From NCBI GenBank assembly GCA_050947015.1, contig JBMNVT010000005.1, positions 60,463 to 124,462 on the forward strand: 64,000 bases of DNA, read 5' to 3'. Under the pieces are notes generated by a model. That model saw only the letters and a program-made list of their open reading frames with translations. It did not search any database and had not been told where the DNA came from. Positions 51,464-60,424 of the stretch are shown here, piece by piece. This stretch comes from CAKXIK01 sp050947015 (GTDB taxonomy: Bacteria; Bacillota; Clostridia; Oscillospirales; Acutalibacteraceae). The position numbers and the translations under genes were made by a program. The first letter of the stretch is position 1. Every line of letters begins with the position of its first letter.

Positions 51464-52225
51464 AATAACACCTCGTAATTTTGCTTCTTTGATTCCATAA
51501 TAGTTTGTTCCGCATTTTCACTTCATTCTGTGGACTTTATATGGATAGCCTTTTTTAAAGCAAAGAGGGTTTGGGAGCCTTCCCAACAAGCGCTTTTTCG
51601 GAAGAGGGTACCCGCTTCCTATGCTTGCTATTCCTTTCTTTACAGCCAAAAATCTAAATGAAATGGAAAGAAATCTACGAAAGTCAAAAATTCCTTTTCA
51701 TAAAAGTTTTGGCTTCAATTGACTGTAAAGGTAAGCATATTTTCTCATTACTCATTATGACTGTTTATATCCTCTTGTTGCGCTCGGGCGTCAAAAAAGC
51801 GTCAAGCAGCATTATGAACCTACGGTTATAATAACCCGTAATGCCGCAAAAGTACAGTGTTTATGCAGGTTTACACTGATTTATTCCCTATCGCTTGCTA
51901 ACACAATTCCACTATTTTTTATTATAACTGAAAAAGGCCCGGAAATCAACCGACGCCGTTAATTTGCCGAATTCTTACAAACAGGGAAGGCACAGCGAAT
52001 CGTTGGGGGAGCTCTCGTATGTGCAAAGTAAAGTTTAAAAATAATAAAGAAAATGCGAAATCAGAACTAATTTTGTTCATAAAATTTGATTTTTTTGCGT
52101 TAAATATTAACTTTTTCAAGAAAAATGAATTTATTTTGCAAGTACAAGAATTTTAGCTTGCAAAACATTGCGGAATATATTAAAATAGGGAAAATCAAAA
52201 CGATAGTTCCAGGAGGTTGTGTCAA
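51464..52225. other. Decayed AT-rich region and aminotransferase promoter
   Basis: No gene over ~760 nt. The features are a TTGGGA/TCCCAA hairpin near 51590, a GAAG-type hairpin near 51600-51620, the repeat core at 51785-51805, an inverted repeat TTTTGCAAG (52134-52142) / CTTGCAAAA (52157-52165), and a promoter TTGCAA (52158-52163), 17 nt, TAAAAT (52181-52186). Confidence 0.55.
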
Positions 52226-53494
52226 ATGGAAGATTATATGGCTTTAAGTTCTGATCAGCTTCGTGTTGTTTATGATAGTCTGAAACAGGAATATGAGGAA
52301 TTTCAGGCGCGCAATTTGAAGCTTGATATGTCCCGCGGCAAACCGGGCGCCGATCAGCTCGATCTTTCGCAGGGCCTGATTACGGATACCGCAACTCACA
52401 CTCCTGCCGGGTTGGATTGCCGGAATTATGGCGGAACGGACGGATTTCCTGAGATTCGCCAGCTTTTTGCGGAAATGTTGGAGGTTCCGGCAGAAAATGT
52501 GGTGGTGGGCAACAATTCCAGTCTGAATATGATGTTTGACAAGATTGCTTCTGCGATGACGCACGGAATCTGCGGCGGCAAACCGTGGATGCTGCAGGGA
52601 GGGGTCAAATTTCTTTGCCCGGCGCCGGGGTATGATCGCCATTTTACCATCTGCGAATATTTTGGCATTGATATGATTACCATTCCAATGACGCCGGAAG
52701 GACCCAATATGGCAATGGTGGAGGAGCTCGTTTCCTCCGATGAAAAGATCAAGGGTATGTGGTGCGTCCCAAAATATTCCAACCCGCAGGGTATTACCTA
52801 TTCGGACGAAACGGTCCGCCGGATTGCGAACCTGAAACCTGCCGCCAAGGATTTCCGCGTCTTCTGGGATAATGCCTATTGTGTACACGACCTGACTGAC
52901 ACACCGGACCATCTGCTGCCGCTTTATGCGGAATGCGTCAAAGCCGGCAACGAAGACTTGCCGATCCTGTTTGCTTCCACCTCAAAAATCAGCCTGCCCG
53001 GTTCCGGCGTTGCAGCAATGGCCGCTTCTGCAAACAACTTGAAGCAGGATAAGAAGCGAATTTTTACACAGACCGTTGGCCCTGATAAAATGAACATGAT
53101 TCGCCATCTGGATTATTTCAAAAACATGGACGGAATCCGCGCACAGATGAAACGCCATGCTGAAAAGCTTGCGCCAAAATTCAACATCGTCTGCAGCAAG
53201 CTGCAGGAACAGTTCGGCGAAAACAGAATTTTGTTCTGGACCAAGCCGAACGGCGGTTATTTTGTCAGCGTGGATACGTTGGAGGGTTGTGCGAAACGGG
53301 TGGTGGAGCTTTGTGCACAGGCTGGCGTCAAACTGACCGGAGCCGGCGCGACTTATCCGTACGGCAAGGATCCGCACGATACCAACATTCGTCTGGCGCC
53401 CACGTTTCCAAAGGTGGAGGAGCTTTCTGTCGCAATGGATTTGTTCTGCCTTTGTGTGAAAATTGCCTCGATTGAAAAGATGCTGGCAGAATAA
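52226..53494 (+). CDS. MocR-type class I aminotransferase
   Basis: A 422-residue PLP enzyme of the Aminotran_MocR group, as in some clostridial aspartate aminotransferases. Conserved signs are NLKLDMSRGKPGADQLDLSQGL at the N-terminus, RNYGGTDGFPEIR and VVGNNSSLNMMFDKI. The region LFASTSKISLPGSGVAAMA contains the PLP lysine (about residue 257). The substrate is likely an acidic amino acid, but is not certain. AGGAGG lies 8 nt before ATG 52226, so the ATG is chosen over an upstream in-frame codon. It is monocistronic. Confidence 0.9.
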   Translation: MEDYMALSSDQLRVVYDSLKQEYEEFQARNLKLDMSRGKPGADQLDLSQGLITDTATHTPAGLDCRNYGGTDGFPEIRQLFAEMLEVPAENVVVGNNSSLNMMFDKIASAMTHGICGGKPWMLQGGVKFLCPAPGYDRHFTICEYFGIDMITIPMTPEGPNMAMVEELVSSDEKIKGMWCVPKYSNPQGITYSDETVRRIANLKPAAKDFRVFWDNAYCVHDLTDTPDHLLPLYAECVKAGNEDLPILFASTSKISLPGSGVAAMAASANNLKQDKKRIFTQTVGPDKMNMIRHLDYFKNMDGIRAQMKRHAEKLAPKFNIVCSKLQEQFGENRILFWTKPNGGYFVSVDTLEGCAKRVVELCAQAGVKLTGAGATYPYGKDPHDTNIRLAPTFPKVEELSVAMDLFCLCVKIASIEKMLAE

Positions 53495-53529
53495 TTTTGG
53501 CAAGAGTTTTCTTTCCGCACGAAAATTGA

Positions 53530-53601
53530 TTGACTTTTGTCCTATAAAACAATATAATTAACCTGTTACGTCTGCATTGCGGTGCGGCGTGCAGGTTTTT
53601 T
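53530..53601 (+). promoter_or_regulatory. secDF promoter and 5' hairpin
   Basis: TTGACT (53530-53535), 17 nt, TATAAT (53553-53558). Directly after lies an imperfect stem closed by AACCTG (53560-53565) and CAGGTT (53592-53597) with a T6 run, which would sit at the very 5' end of the mRNA. It could act as an attenuator or just as a stabilising hairpin. Confidence 0.65.
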
Positions 53602-53668
53602 GTTAGCCGGACAAACAATCTGCTCCAAATGGCAAATTGCAGACATTATATTTTAGGGGGACTTGCGC

Positions 53669-55129
53669 ATGAAGCGAACTGGCAAGCCGGTGTTCTTTAT
53701 CGTTGCGCTGCTGATACTCTTTGTGAGCTATGCTGCGTTTTTCGGTATTTATACCGAAAGAGGCGATCTTAGTATTCCGGTGATCAAGGGTGCGGGCGAC
53801 ATCCGTTGGGGAATCGATATCCGCGGCGGTGTGGAAGCAACCTTTTACGCGGTCGATGACGACGATAATGCAATGCAGGCGGATTCCGAGCAGCTGGACG
53901 CCGCAAAAGGGATTATCAGCATTCGTCTGGTCGACAATCACATCACAGATTATGAACTCTATGTGGATTATGAAAACTCCCGGATTATTCTTCGATTCCC
54001 GTGGCGTGAGGATGAAACCGATTTTGACCCGGAAAGCGCGATTCAGGAAATTTCCATGACCGCCATGCTGACATTCCGTGAAGGCAATGAGACGGAAAAC
54101 GTTACAGATGCCAACGGGAATGTGACGGGCGTGAAACCTACCGGCGTTACGGAATCGAATATCATACTTACAGGCGACGACGTTGAAAAGGCCGAGCCGT
54201 ATTACGACAGCACAAAGGTCGGTACCAGTACAGCCTACGGCGTTCAGCTGACGCTCAAGGAAAGCGGCAAGACCAAATTTGCCGAAGCCACGCAGAAGCT
54301 TTACAGCGATACGGAAAGCGAGCGGGGTACCATCTCAATCTGGCTGGATAACGATGAAATTTCTTATCCGCGCGTTGATGCGGTGATTACGGATGGTGTT
54401 GCAACGATCTCCGGCAGCTTTACGGCGGAGACCGCGCAGGATCTTGCCAACAAGATCAATGCCGGTGCGCTGCCGTTCAAACTGGCAACCTCCAACTTCG
54501 GCTCCATCAATCCGCAGTTAGGTTCCTCCGCTTTGGACGCGATGCTGCTGGCCGGTGCGATCGCGCTGGTTCTGGTTTGCATTTTCATGATTCTGGTCTA
54601 CCGTCTTCCCGGCGTGATCGCATCCATTGCGCTGCTTGGTCAGGTTGCGGGCATGATCGCTGCCGTTTCGGGCTTCTTGCCATCCATCAGCAGCTTTACG
54701 CTTACGCTGCCGGGTATTGCCGGAATGATTCTGTCAATTGGCATGGGCGTTGATGCCAACGTGATTACGAATGAAAGAATCAAAGAAGAGATTCGCAAGG
54801 GTCGCTCTCTGGATGCGGCGATCGATAACGGTTCTTCCGACAGCTTCTCGGCAATTTTTGACGGAAACGTGACAGTGATTATTGTCGCAATTATTTTGAT
54901 GGGTGTTTTTGGTCCGCCGGATGGGTTCTGGTCCAAGCTGCTGACACCATTCCTGTTCATGTTCGGAACGTCTACCACCGGTTCTGTTTATTCCTTCGGT
55001 TATACGCTGCTCATCGGTGTTATTTTCAATTTCATCATGGGTGTCACAGCTTCCCGGTTGATGGTGAAATCCCTGTCGCGGTTCAAGCACTTCCGCAATA
55101 AATGGCTGTATGGAGGTGACCGCACATGA
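53669..55129 (+). CDS. secD: Protein translocase subunit SecD
   Basis: A 486-residue membrane protein that uses the proton-motive force to assist Sec-dependent export. It has one N-terminal helix, then a large extracytoplasmic P1 region starting with WGIDIRGGVEATFYAVD, and five C-terminal helices. The conserved blocks LGSSALDAMLLAGAIALVLVCIFMILVYR and GMGVDANVITNERIKEEIRKGRS are SecD hallmarks. ATG 53669 follows AGGGGG. It overlaps secF by 4 nt (ATGA), so the pair is translationally coupled. Confidence 0.94.
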   Translation: MKRTGKPVFFIVALLILFVSYAAFFGIYTERGDLSIPVIKGAGDIRWGIDIRGGVEATFYAVDDDDNAMQADSEQLDAAKGIISIRLVDNHITDYELYVDYENSRIILRFPWREDETDFDPESAIQEISMTAMLTFREGNETENVTDANGNVTGVKPTGVTESNIILTGDDVEKAEPYYDSTKVGTSTAYGVQLTLKESGKTKFAEATQKLYSDTESERGTISIWLDNDEISYPRVDAVITDGVATISGSFTAETAQDLANKINAGALPFKLATSNFGSINPQLGSSALDAMLLAGAIALVLVCIFMILVYRLPGVIASIALLGQVAGMIAAVSGFLPSISSFTLTLPGIAGMILSIGMGVDANVITNERIKEEIRKGRSLDAAIDNGSSDSFSAIFDGNVTVIIVAIILMGVFGPPDGFWSKLLTPFLFMFGTSTTGSVYSFGYTLLIGVIFNFIMGVTASRLMVKSLSRFKHFRNKWLYGGDRT

Positions 55130-56121
55130 GAAAGCAGATGAATTTTGATTTTGTTGGCAAAAAGAAAAAATTTGCTCTTGTTTCCCTGTGCATTTTAGTG
55201 GTAGGAATTTTGTGCAATGTTTTTATGGGCGCAAAATTGGATATTCAATTTACCGGCGGCTCCATCATCAAATATTCCTATAACGGAGATATTTCGGAGC
55301 AGGCGGTTCAAGATGCGCTCAAGCCGGTAACAGGAGGAAACGAATCGCTGCAGTTTAACTATAACGTGTATGCAGCCAATTCCGATGGAGCGCATAATAT
55401 GCTTTCTGTCTCCCTTTCGGAAAAGAATCAGCTTTCTTCCGAAGACCAACAGGCCATGCTTGACGCACTGAAGAAAGCTTTTCCGGACGCTGCGGTGACG
55501 CAGATCGAATCCAACTCCGTGGAAGCAACGATGGGACAAGAGTTCTTCTGGAAATGTATGGTTGCCGTTGTTTTAGCGTCGTTACTGATGCTTGTTTACG
55601 TTGCATTCCGTTTCCGCAAGATCGGCGGCTGGTCGGCCGGTCTGATGGCGTTGCTTGCTTTGTTGAATGACTGTCTGGTTTCTTATTTTGTATTTATTAT
55701 TTTCCGTATCCCGCTGGACGACAACTTTGTTGCGGTGATTCTCACTATTTTGGGTTATTCGTTGAACGATACCATCGTGGTTTATGACCGTATCCGTGAA
55801 AACCGTCGCCTGCTTGGGCCAAAATCTGATCTCGCAACGGTCGTGAACCTCAGTCTGAACCAGTCCTTTGGCCGTACCCTGAACACGTCCGTCGCGACAT
55901 TTATGGCGGTCAGCTGTGTAACAGTGGTTGCGTTGATTTATAACCTGGATTCTATTTTGAGCTTCTCGGTTCCGATGATGTTCGGTGTGCTTTCCGGTTT
56001 TTACACCTCTGTGTTCCTTGCTTCACCGCTGTGGGTTGGTCTTCGTTCTACGATGGCAAAACGAAGAGCTGCCAGAGCAGAAAAGAATCCGGATAAAAAG
56101 AAAAAAACAGCGGCAAGATAA
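55126..56121 (+). CDS. secF: Protein translocase subunit SecF
   Basis: A 331-residue partner of SecD with six helices and a short periplasmic domain. Hallmarks include AKLDIQFTGGSIIKYSY and the block VILTILGYSLNDTIVVYDRIRENRR with LNQSFGRTLNTSVATF. GGAGGTGACC precedes ATG 55126, which overlaps the secD stop. The C-terminus is a lysine-rich cytoplasmic tail. A terminator lies 57 nt downstream. Confidence 0.95.
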   Translation: MRKQMNFDFVGKKKKFALVSLCILVVGILCNVFMGAKLDIQFTGGSIIKYSYNGDISEQAVQDALKPVTGGNESLQFNYNVYAANSDGAHNMLSVSLSEKNQLSSEDQQAMLDALKKAFPDAAVTQIESNSVEATMGQEFFWKCMVAVVLASLLMLVYVAFRFRKIGGWSAGLMALLALLNDCLVSYFVFIIFRIPLDDNFVAVILTILGYSLNDTIVVYDRIRENRRLLGPKSDLATVVNLSLNQSFGRTLNTSVATFMAVSCVTVVALIYNLDSILSFSVPMMFGVLSGFYTSVFLASPLWVGLRSTMAKRRAARAEKNPDKKKKTAAR

Positions 56122-56177
56122 TTGTGCGTAAGGAGAGAAGCTTTCCTTTTCAACATTACCGCTTGCCCAGTGTTTCA

Positions 56178-56210
56178 AATACCTGCAGCATTTGCTGCGG
56201 GTATTTTTTT
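56178..56210 (+). terminator. secDF terminator
   Basis: AATACCTGCAGC (56178-56189) pairs with GCTGCGGGTATT (56194-56205, one mismatch), 4-nt loop, T7. Confidence 0.88.
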
Positions 56211-56269
56211 GCCTTTTGCAGATCTATGGAATGTGGAAAAGCAAAAGCTTAAGACAATTTCATTTTAAC

Positions 56270-56300
56270 TATAGAAAAATTTATTTTTCTATACTATAAT
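56270..56300 (+). promoter_or_regulatory. 11-bp palindrome overlapping AraC gene promoter
   Basis: TATAGAAAAAT (56270-56280) and ATTTTTCTATA (56283-56293) form a perfect inverted repeat with a 2-nt spacer, ending just before TATAAT (56295-56300). It looks like an operator in the -35 region of the AraC-family gene at 56408. Confidence 0.6.
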
Positions 56301-56407
56301 AGTTTTATTCCGCATTTGAGTCGTAATGTCCATTGAATATCATTAAAGGATTTTAAAATTTTTTTGTCAGTTGTTGAGATGTTTTCAGTGAAAGGGATGA
56401 TTTCATT

Positions 56408-57283
56408 ATGGAAAGTTATGAACACACAACGGCAGCTGCCGAAAAATTATATAAAGAAATGAGCAAGCCGGTCATTGTTTACCGTAATTGCGGAGAATAC
56501 CCGTATATTCCTGTTCCGCACCTGCATTCGCAATACGAAATTTATTATAATATTCAGGGCGGGCGCAGCTTCTTTGTGAACAAGCTGTTTTATCATTGCG
56601 AGCCGCATTCGCTTTTTGTAATCCCAAGTACTCAGATTCACAAAGCATCCATTGAGCCGGATTTGATTTACGACAGATGTATCATCAATATTGACGATAC
56701 GATTATCAGTACTTTGAATGGACTTTCCAACATGCAGAGCCACCCGTTGACGTGGATGAATGAAATTGGCGTCAACCAGCCGCACAAGGTTATTTTGACA
56801 GAGGAAGAACATGAGCGTTTTGTAAAAATGATTGATGACTATCGTTCGCCGAAGGTAGAAAAGGATGAGTTGGCGCTGCTGGTTCGCCTGTTGGACATTC
56901 TTGTTTTTGTTCGCAACCGATTTCGCCGTCATGCAGCGGAGAACATGTCGGTGGTCGCGCCGGAAACGTGGTCGGACAAAGCAATTCAATATATTGAGTC
57001 AGAGTTCAACAATGATCTTTCCATTCGGGAAATTGCAAACAAGCTTTTTATTAATGAAAATCATCTTTGTACCATTTTTAAGGCTGAAACAGGCTTAACG
57101 ATTAATAAATATATTATTTTGCGCAAAGTTGCCGAAGCGAAGCGGCTGCTGTATTACGGCTACAGCGTCAAGGAGGCATGTGCCCGCTCCGGATTTAACG
57201 ATTATTCCAATTTTATCCGTACCTTTAAAAAAACCGAGGGAACATCCCCGTCAAAACTCCATAAACTGACGGATCCCCTCTGA
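56408..57283 (+). CDS. AraC-family regulator of the sugar cluster
   Basis: A 291-residue regulator. The N-terminal cupin-like sensing domain carries VPHLHSQYEIYYNIQGG (about residues 36-52), a likely ligand pocket. Two helix-turn-helix motifs follow (about 190-285): LSIREIANKLFINENHLCTIFKAETG, then VKEACARSGFNDYSNFIRTFKKTEGTSP. Start ATG 56408 with AAAGGGATG upstream. It lies in the same direction as the amino-sugar gene cluster, with a terminator and a new promoter in between, so it probably acts on that promoter. Confidence 0.9.
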   Translation: MESYEHTTAAAEKLYKEMSKPVIVYRNCGEYPYIPVPHLHSQYEIYYNIQGGRSFFVNKLFYHCEPHSLFVIPSTQIHKASIEPDLIYDRCIINIDDTIISTLNGLSNMQSHPLTWMNEIGVNQPHKVILTEEEHERFVKMIDDYRSPKVEKDELALLVRLLDILVFVRNRFRRHAAENMSVVAPETWSDKAIQYIESEFNNDLSIREIANKLFINENHLCTIFKAETGLTINKYIILRKVAEAKRLLYYGYSVKEACARSGFNDYSNFIRTFKKTEGTSPSKLHKLTDPL

Positions 57284-57288
57284 TTTTG

Positions 57289-57312
57289 AGCTGCGTTTTC
57301 GCAGCTTTTTTA
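57289..57312 (+). terminator. Terminator of the AraC gene
   Basis: AGCTGCG (57290-57296) with CGCAGCT (57301-57307), 4-nt loop, T6. Confidence 0.85.
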
Positions 57313-57370
57313 TGCCTGTTTCATTCACTTTTTGCCGCTAAAATTTGCGCAGATTAGGGAAGTTATCCGG

Positions 57371-57404
57371 GAGCGTTTACAGATTTTTGGTAAGAGGCTA
57401 TAAT
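57371..57404 (+). promoter_or_regulatory. Promoter with cre-like site for sugar cluster
   Basis: TTTACA (57376-57381), 17 nt, TATAAT (57399-57404). On the minus strand, TGTAAACGCTC (57371-57381) matches most of the catabolite-repression (cre) consensus for CcpA and covers the -35 box. Catabolite control of the downstream operon is inferred. Confidence 0.6.
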
Positions 57405-57436
57405 AAATATAATTCAAGCTTTGGGAGGCTGATAAT

Positions 57437-59077
57437 ATGGCAATGCTAAAAGAGTTTCAGGTTGATCGACTCAAAGTCAACATACTCTCCGACCGTGCAG
57501 CAATGGGAACATACGCTGCGGAGCAAATTGCGGCGCAGATGCGCGAGTTGCTTGCAGCAAAAGATGAAATAAACATGATTTTTGCGGCGGCGCCGTCACA
57601 GAACGAGACCCTCGAATCTTTGATTGCAGCGCCGGGGATTGACTGGAGCCGCGTCAACGCGTTCCACATGGACGAGTATGTCGGGCTGCCGGCAGATGCG
57701 CCGCAGGGCTTCGGCAATTTTCTGAAAGCAGCGATTTTTTCAAAGGTTCCGTTCAAAAGCGTTCACTATCTGGACGGCCAGAATCCAAACGCAGAAGAAG
57801 CATGTGCACAGTACAGCGCGATGCTGCAGCAGTACCCGACCGATATTGTCTGCATGGGAATCGGTGAAAACGGACATATTGCCTTTAACGATCCGGATGT
57901 CGCCGACTTTAATGATTCAAAGATGGTGAAGGTTGTTGCGCTTGACCAGATCTGCCGCCAGCAGCAGGTAAACGACGGCTGCTTCGCCAGCATCGACCAG
58001 GTTCCGACGCACGCCCTTACATTGACGATCCCGACACTGGTCAAAGCGCCGCATCTGTTCTGCATGGTACCGGCCAAAACCAAGGCCGAGGCCGTTTTCC
58101 ATACTCTTCGCGGAGAAATTAGCGAGGTGTGTCCGGCGTCTATTCTGCGCCGCCAGCCGCATGCCGTTCTTTTCTGCGATGCAGACAGCGGGGCCAAAGT
58201 CCTTTTTCGTAAAGCCTTGATCACCGACGAGGCTTCACAGGACTTTGAATCAGCGGCAAAGCTGGCCGCTTATTATGGGCTCGAAGCGCTCGAGATTCGT
58301 TCGGTGTGGGACAAAACGCCCCAAGATCTCGAAGATCAGGACATTGAAAAAATCAATGCGATCGCAAAGCAATACGGCCTGAAAATCTGCGCTGTCAGTT
58401 CCTCTGTTTTCAAATGCAATTTTGACGACGAGGTAGAAGTGCAGAAGCAGTATGAAAATCTGGAACGCTGCGCAAAGCTGGCGCAAAAAACCGGCGCTGA
58501 AAAAATTCGCGCGTTTACGTTTTGGCGCAAAAACGGAATCGAGGCCGATCTTTCGGTAATTGCCGGCCATATTCGCCGTGCGGCAGAGCAAATTGCACCA
58601 TACGGTCTGGAACTGGTAATTGAGTTTGATCCTTCGGTCAGCGCCTGCGACGCAGACGAACTGGCGGTTCTGGCAAAAGAGCATATTCCGGGTGTTCGTG
58701 TTCTGTGGGATCCCGGCAATCAGATTTATAACAAGGAATATAAAATTCCTTATCCGGACGGCTATGAGCTGCTGAAGAACGAAATTGCTCATGTGCATCT
58801 GAAGGATGCCGTGCGCGACGAACAGGGAGAAGCCAAGGGTGTTGCACTCGGCGAAGGCCTGCTCAATATCAAAGGTCAGCTTGCCGCGCTTCTGCGGGAT
58901 GGTTACGACGGCTACATTGTGCTGGAGCCGCATTTCCGTTTGCAGAAGGAACTTTCCGAGGCACAGCTTGCATTGCCGGGCGGAACCGCTTTTTCCGATG
59001 GCGGCATGGAGGCTTCTGAACTGAGCATGCAGAACTTAAACCGGCTAATTTCAGAAGTTGTGCGTGATTCATTCTGA
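57437..59077 (+). CDS. NagB-type deaminase fused to sugar-phosphate isomerase TIM barrel
   Basis: A 546-residue fusion. Residues 1-260 are a NagB-like domain: FHMDEYVGLP with catalytic Asp79, then MGIGENGHIAFNDP with His147 and Asp152 where E. coli NagB has Glu. Residues 265-546 are an AP-endonuclease-2-type TIM barrel like IolE, with metal ligands suggested at Glu396 (VIEFDP), Asp425 (LWDPGN), His454 (HVHLKD) and Glu497 (VLEPHF). The two activities, deamination of an amino sugar phosphate and isomerisation or epimerisation of the keto product, would act in sequence. RBS GGGAGG before ATG 57437. It is first in the cluster. Confidence 0.8.
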   Translation: MAMLKEFQVDRLKVNILSDRAAMGTYAAEQIAAQMRELLAAKDEINMIFAAAPSQNETLESLIAAPGIDWSRVNAFHMDEYVGLPADAPQGFGNFLKAAIFSKVPFKSVHYLDGQNPNAEEACAQYSAMLQQYPTDIVCMGIGENGHIAFNDPDVADFNDSKMVKVVALDQICRQQQVNDGCFASIDQVPTHALTLTIPTLVKAPHLFCMVPAKTKAEAVFHTLRGEISEVCPASILRRQPHAVLFCDADSGAKVLFRKALITDEASQDFESAAKLAAYYGLEALEIRSVWDKTPQDLEDQDIEKINAIAKQYGLKICAVSSSVFKCNFDDEVEVQKQYENLERCAKLAQKTGAEKIRAFTFWRKNGIEADLSVIAGHIRRAAEQIAPYGLELVIEFDPSVSACDADELAVLAKEHIPGVRVLWDPGNQIYNKEYKIPYPDGYELLKNEIAHVHLKDAVRDEQGEAKGVALGEGLLNIKGQLAALLRDGYDGYIVLEPHFRLQKELSEAQLALPGGTAFSDGGMEASELSMQNLNRLISEVVRDSF

Positions 59078-59282
59078 ATTCTGCAAAGGTAAAAAGTTAA
59101 ATTCATCAAGTATTTCGTGAAATCTGCAAAGCTTTTCCCCTTGTCATTTAGTAGAATAAATTCATCGTAGTGCGGCAGAACCTGACGCAGTGTTTCGCTG
59201 CAGAGCAGGTGCAATTGCAACCGGCTCTGCAGTTGCTGCGGGTTTTGTTGTAAAAGTATGAATTTACAAGGGGGAAACCGAA

Positions 59283-60302
59283 TTGAATTTCGGATTGATC
59301 GGATGCGGCGCGATTGCTCGTTTCCATGCGGAGGCGATTGGCCTGACAGAAGGCGCGGTGCTTGCCGGCGTAGCGGATGCCCGTCCGGATGCAGCGAAGT
59401 CTTTTGCTGAAACCTATCAGATCCGCGCTTATGAATCGGTGGAGGATTTGCTTTCCTCGCCGGACATTGACGCGGTTTGCATCTGCACACCCAGCGGTTT
59501 GCATGCGCCGTTGGCCATTCAGGCGGCAGAACACGGAAAACATATGGTAATTGAAAAACCGATGGCGCTGACGGTTGCTTCCGCGGAGGAAATTACGGCA
59601 GCCTGTGAAAAAAAACATGTTACGGCCGCCATCGTTTCTCAGCTTCGTTTTTCGCCGGACGTTCAATGTGTTCGGTCGCTGGTGCAAAGCGGAGAGATGG
59701 GACAAATTATTTCCGCCAATCTGGAGATGAAATATTTTCGCTCCGATGAGTATTATGCTGCCAGCAACTGGCGCGGCACATGGAAAATGGACGGCGGCGG
59801 TGCGCTGATGAATCAGGGAATTCACGGCGTGGATATTATGTCGTTCATCATGGGCGGCGTTAAATCGGTGAACGGGCAGATTAAGACGCTTGCCAAGAAG
59901 ATTGAGGTGGAGGACACAGCGGTTGCCGCATTGGAATTCTGCAACGGCGCGCTCGGAACCCTTACCGCCTCGGTTGCGACAGCTCCCGGTTATCCGCGAA
60001 CCTTGACAATCAGTTCCACCAAGGGCACGCTTGTTTTGGAGGAGCAGCATATTCAGTCCTGTGATATTGCAGGCGTTTCTCTGCCGCAGCAGCGCGCGCA
60101 GCAGCACAATTTCGGTTCATCGAATCCAACGGATATTCCGGTGGAAGGCCATGTGCAGCAGATTACCGATTTTATCGCTGCCGTCAGGGAGCAGCGCGAT
60201 CCGTTTGTCAGTCTGGTGGAGGGCAAAAAGGCGATTGAGATCATTGAAGGAATTTATACTTCGTCCCGCACAGGGAAAAAAGTATTCCTTGGTGAAAAAT
60301 AA
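59283..60302 (+). CDS. Gfo/Idh/MocA family oxidoreductase
   Basis: A 339-residue NAD(P)-dependent dehydrogenase. Rossmann start FGLIGCGAIARFHAEAI. Lysine motif MVIEKPMA at about residue 95, and GGGALMNQGIHGVDIM with the catalytic His. The family oxidises a hydroxyl of sugars or cyclitols. TTG 59283 is used (GGGGGAAACC upstream). It lies 205 nt after the fusion gene, with a partial hairpin in the gap. Confidence 0.9.
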   Translation: MNFGLIGCGAIARFHAEAIGLTEGAVLAGVADARPDAAKSFAETYQIRAYESVEDLLSSPDIDAVCICTPSGLHAPLAIQAAEHGKHMVIEKPMALTVASAEEITAACEKKHVTAAIVSQLRFSPDVQCVRSLVQSGEMGQIISANLEMKYFRSDEYYAASNWRGTWKMDGGGALMNQGIHGVDIMSFIMGGVKSVNGQIKTLAKKIEVEDTAVAALEFCNGALGTLTASVATAPGYPRTLTISSTKGTLVLEEQHIQSCDIAGVSLPQQRAQQHNFGSSNPTDIPVEGHVQQITDFIAAVREQRDPFVSLVEGKKAIEIIEGIYTSSRTGKKVFLGEK

Positions 60303-60424
60303 AATCCGTCAAGAATAATCATAAAAAACGAAGAGCCTTTTTTCGTTGCCTGCGCTATCATTCAGGTGTAGGGTGCAGAAAAGTGTAAGTTTCTGCGCCG
60401 GAATCTGAAAAGGAGCGATGGTTC

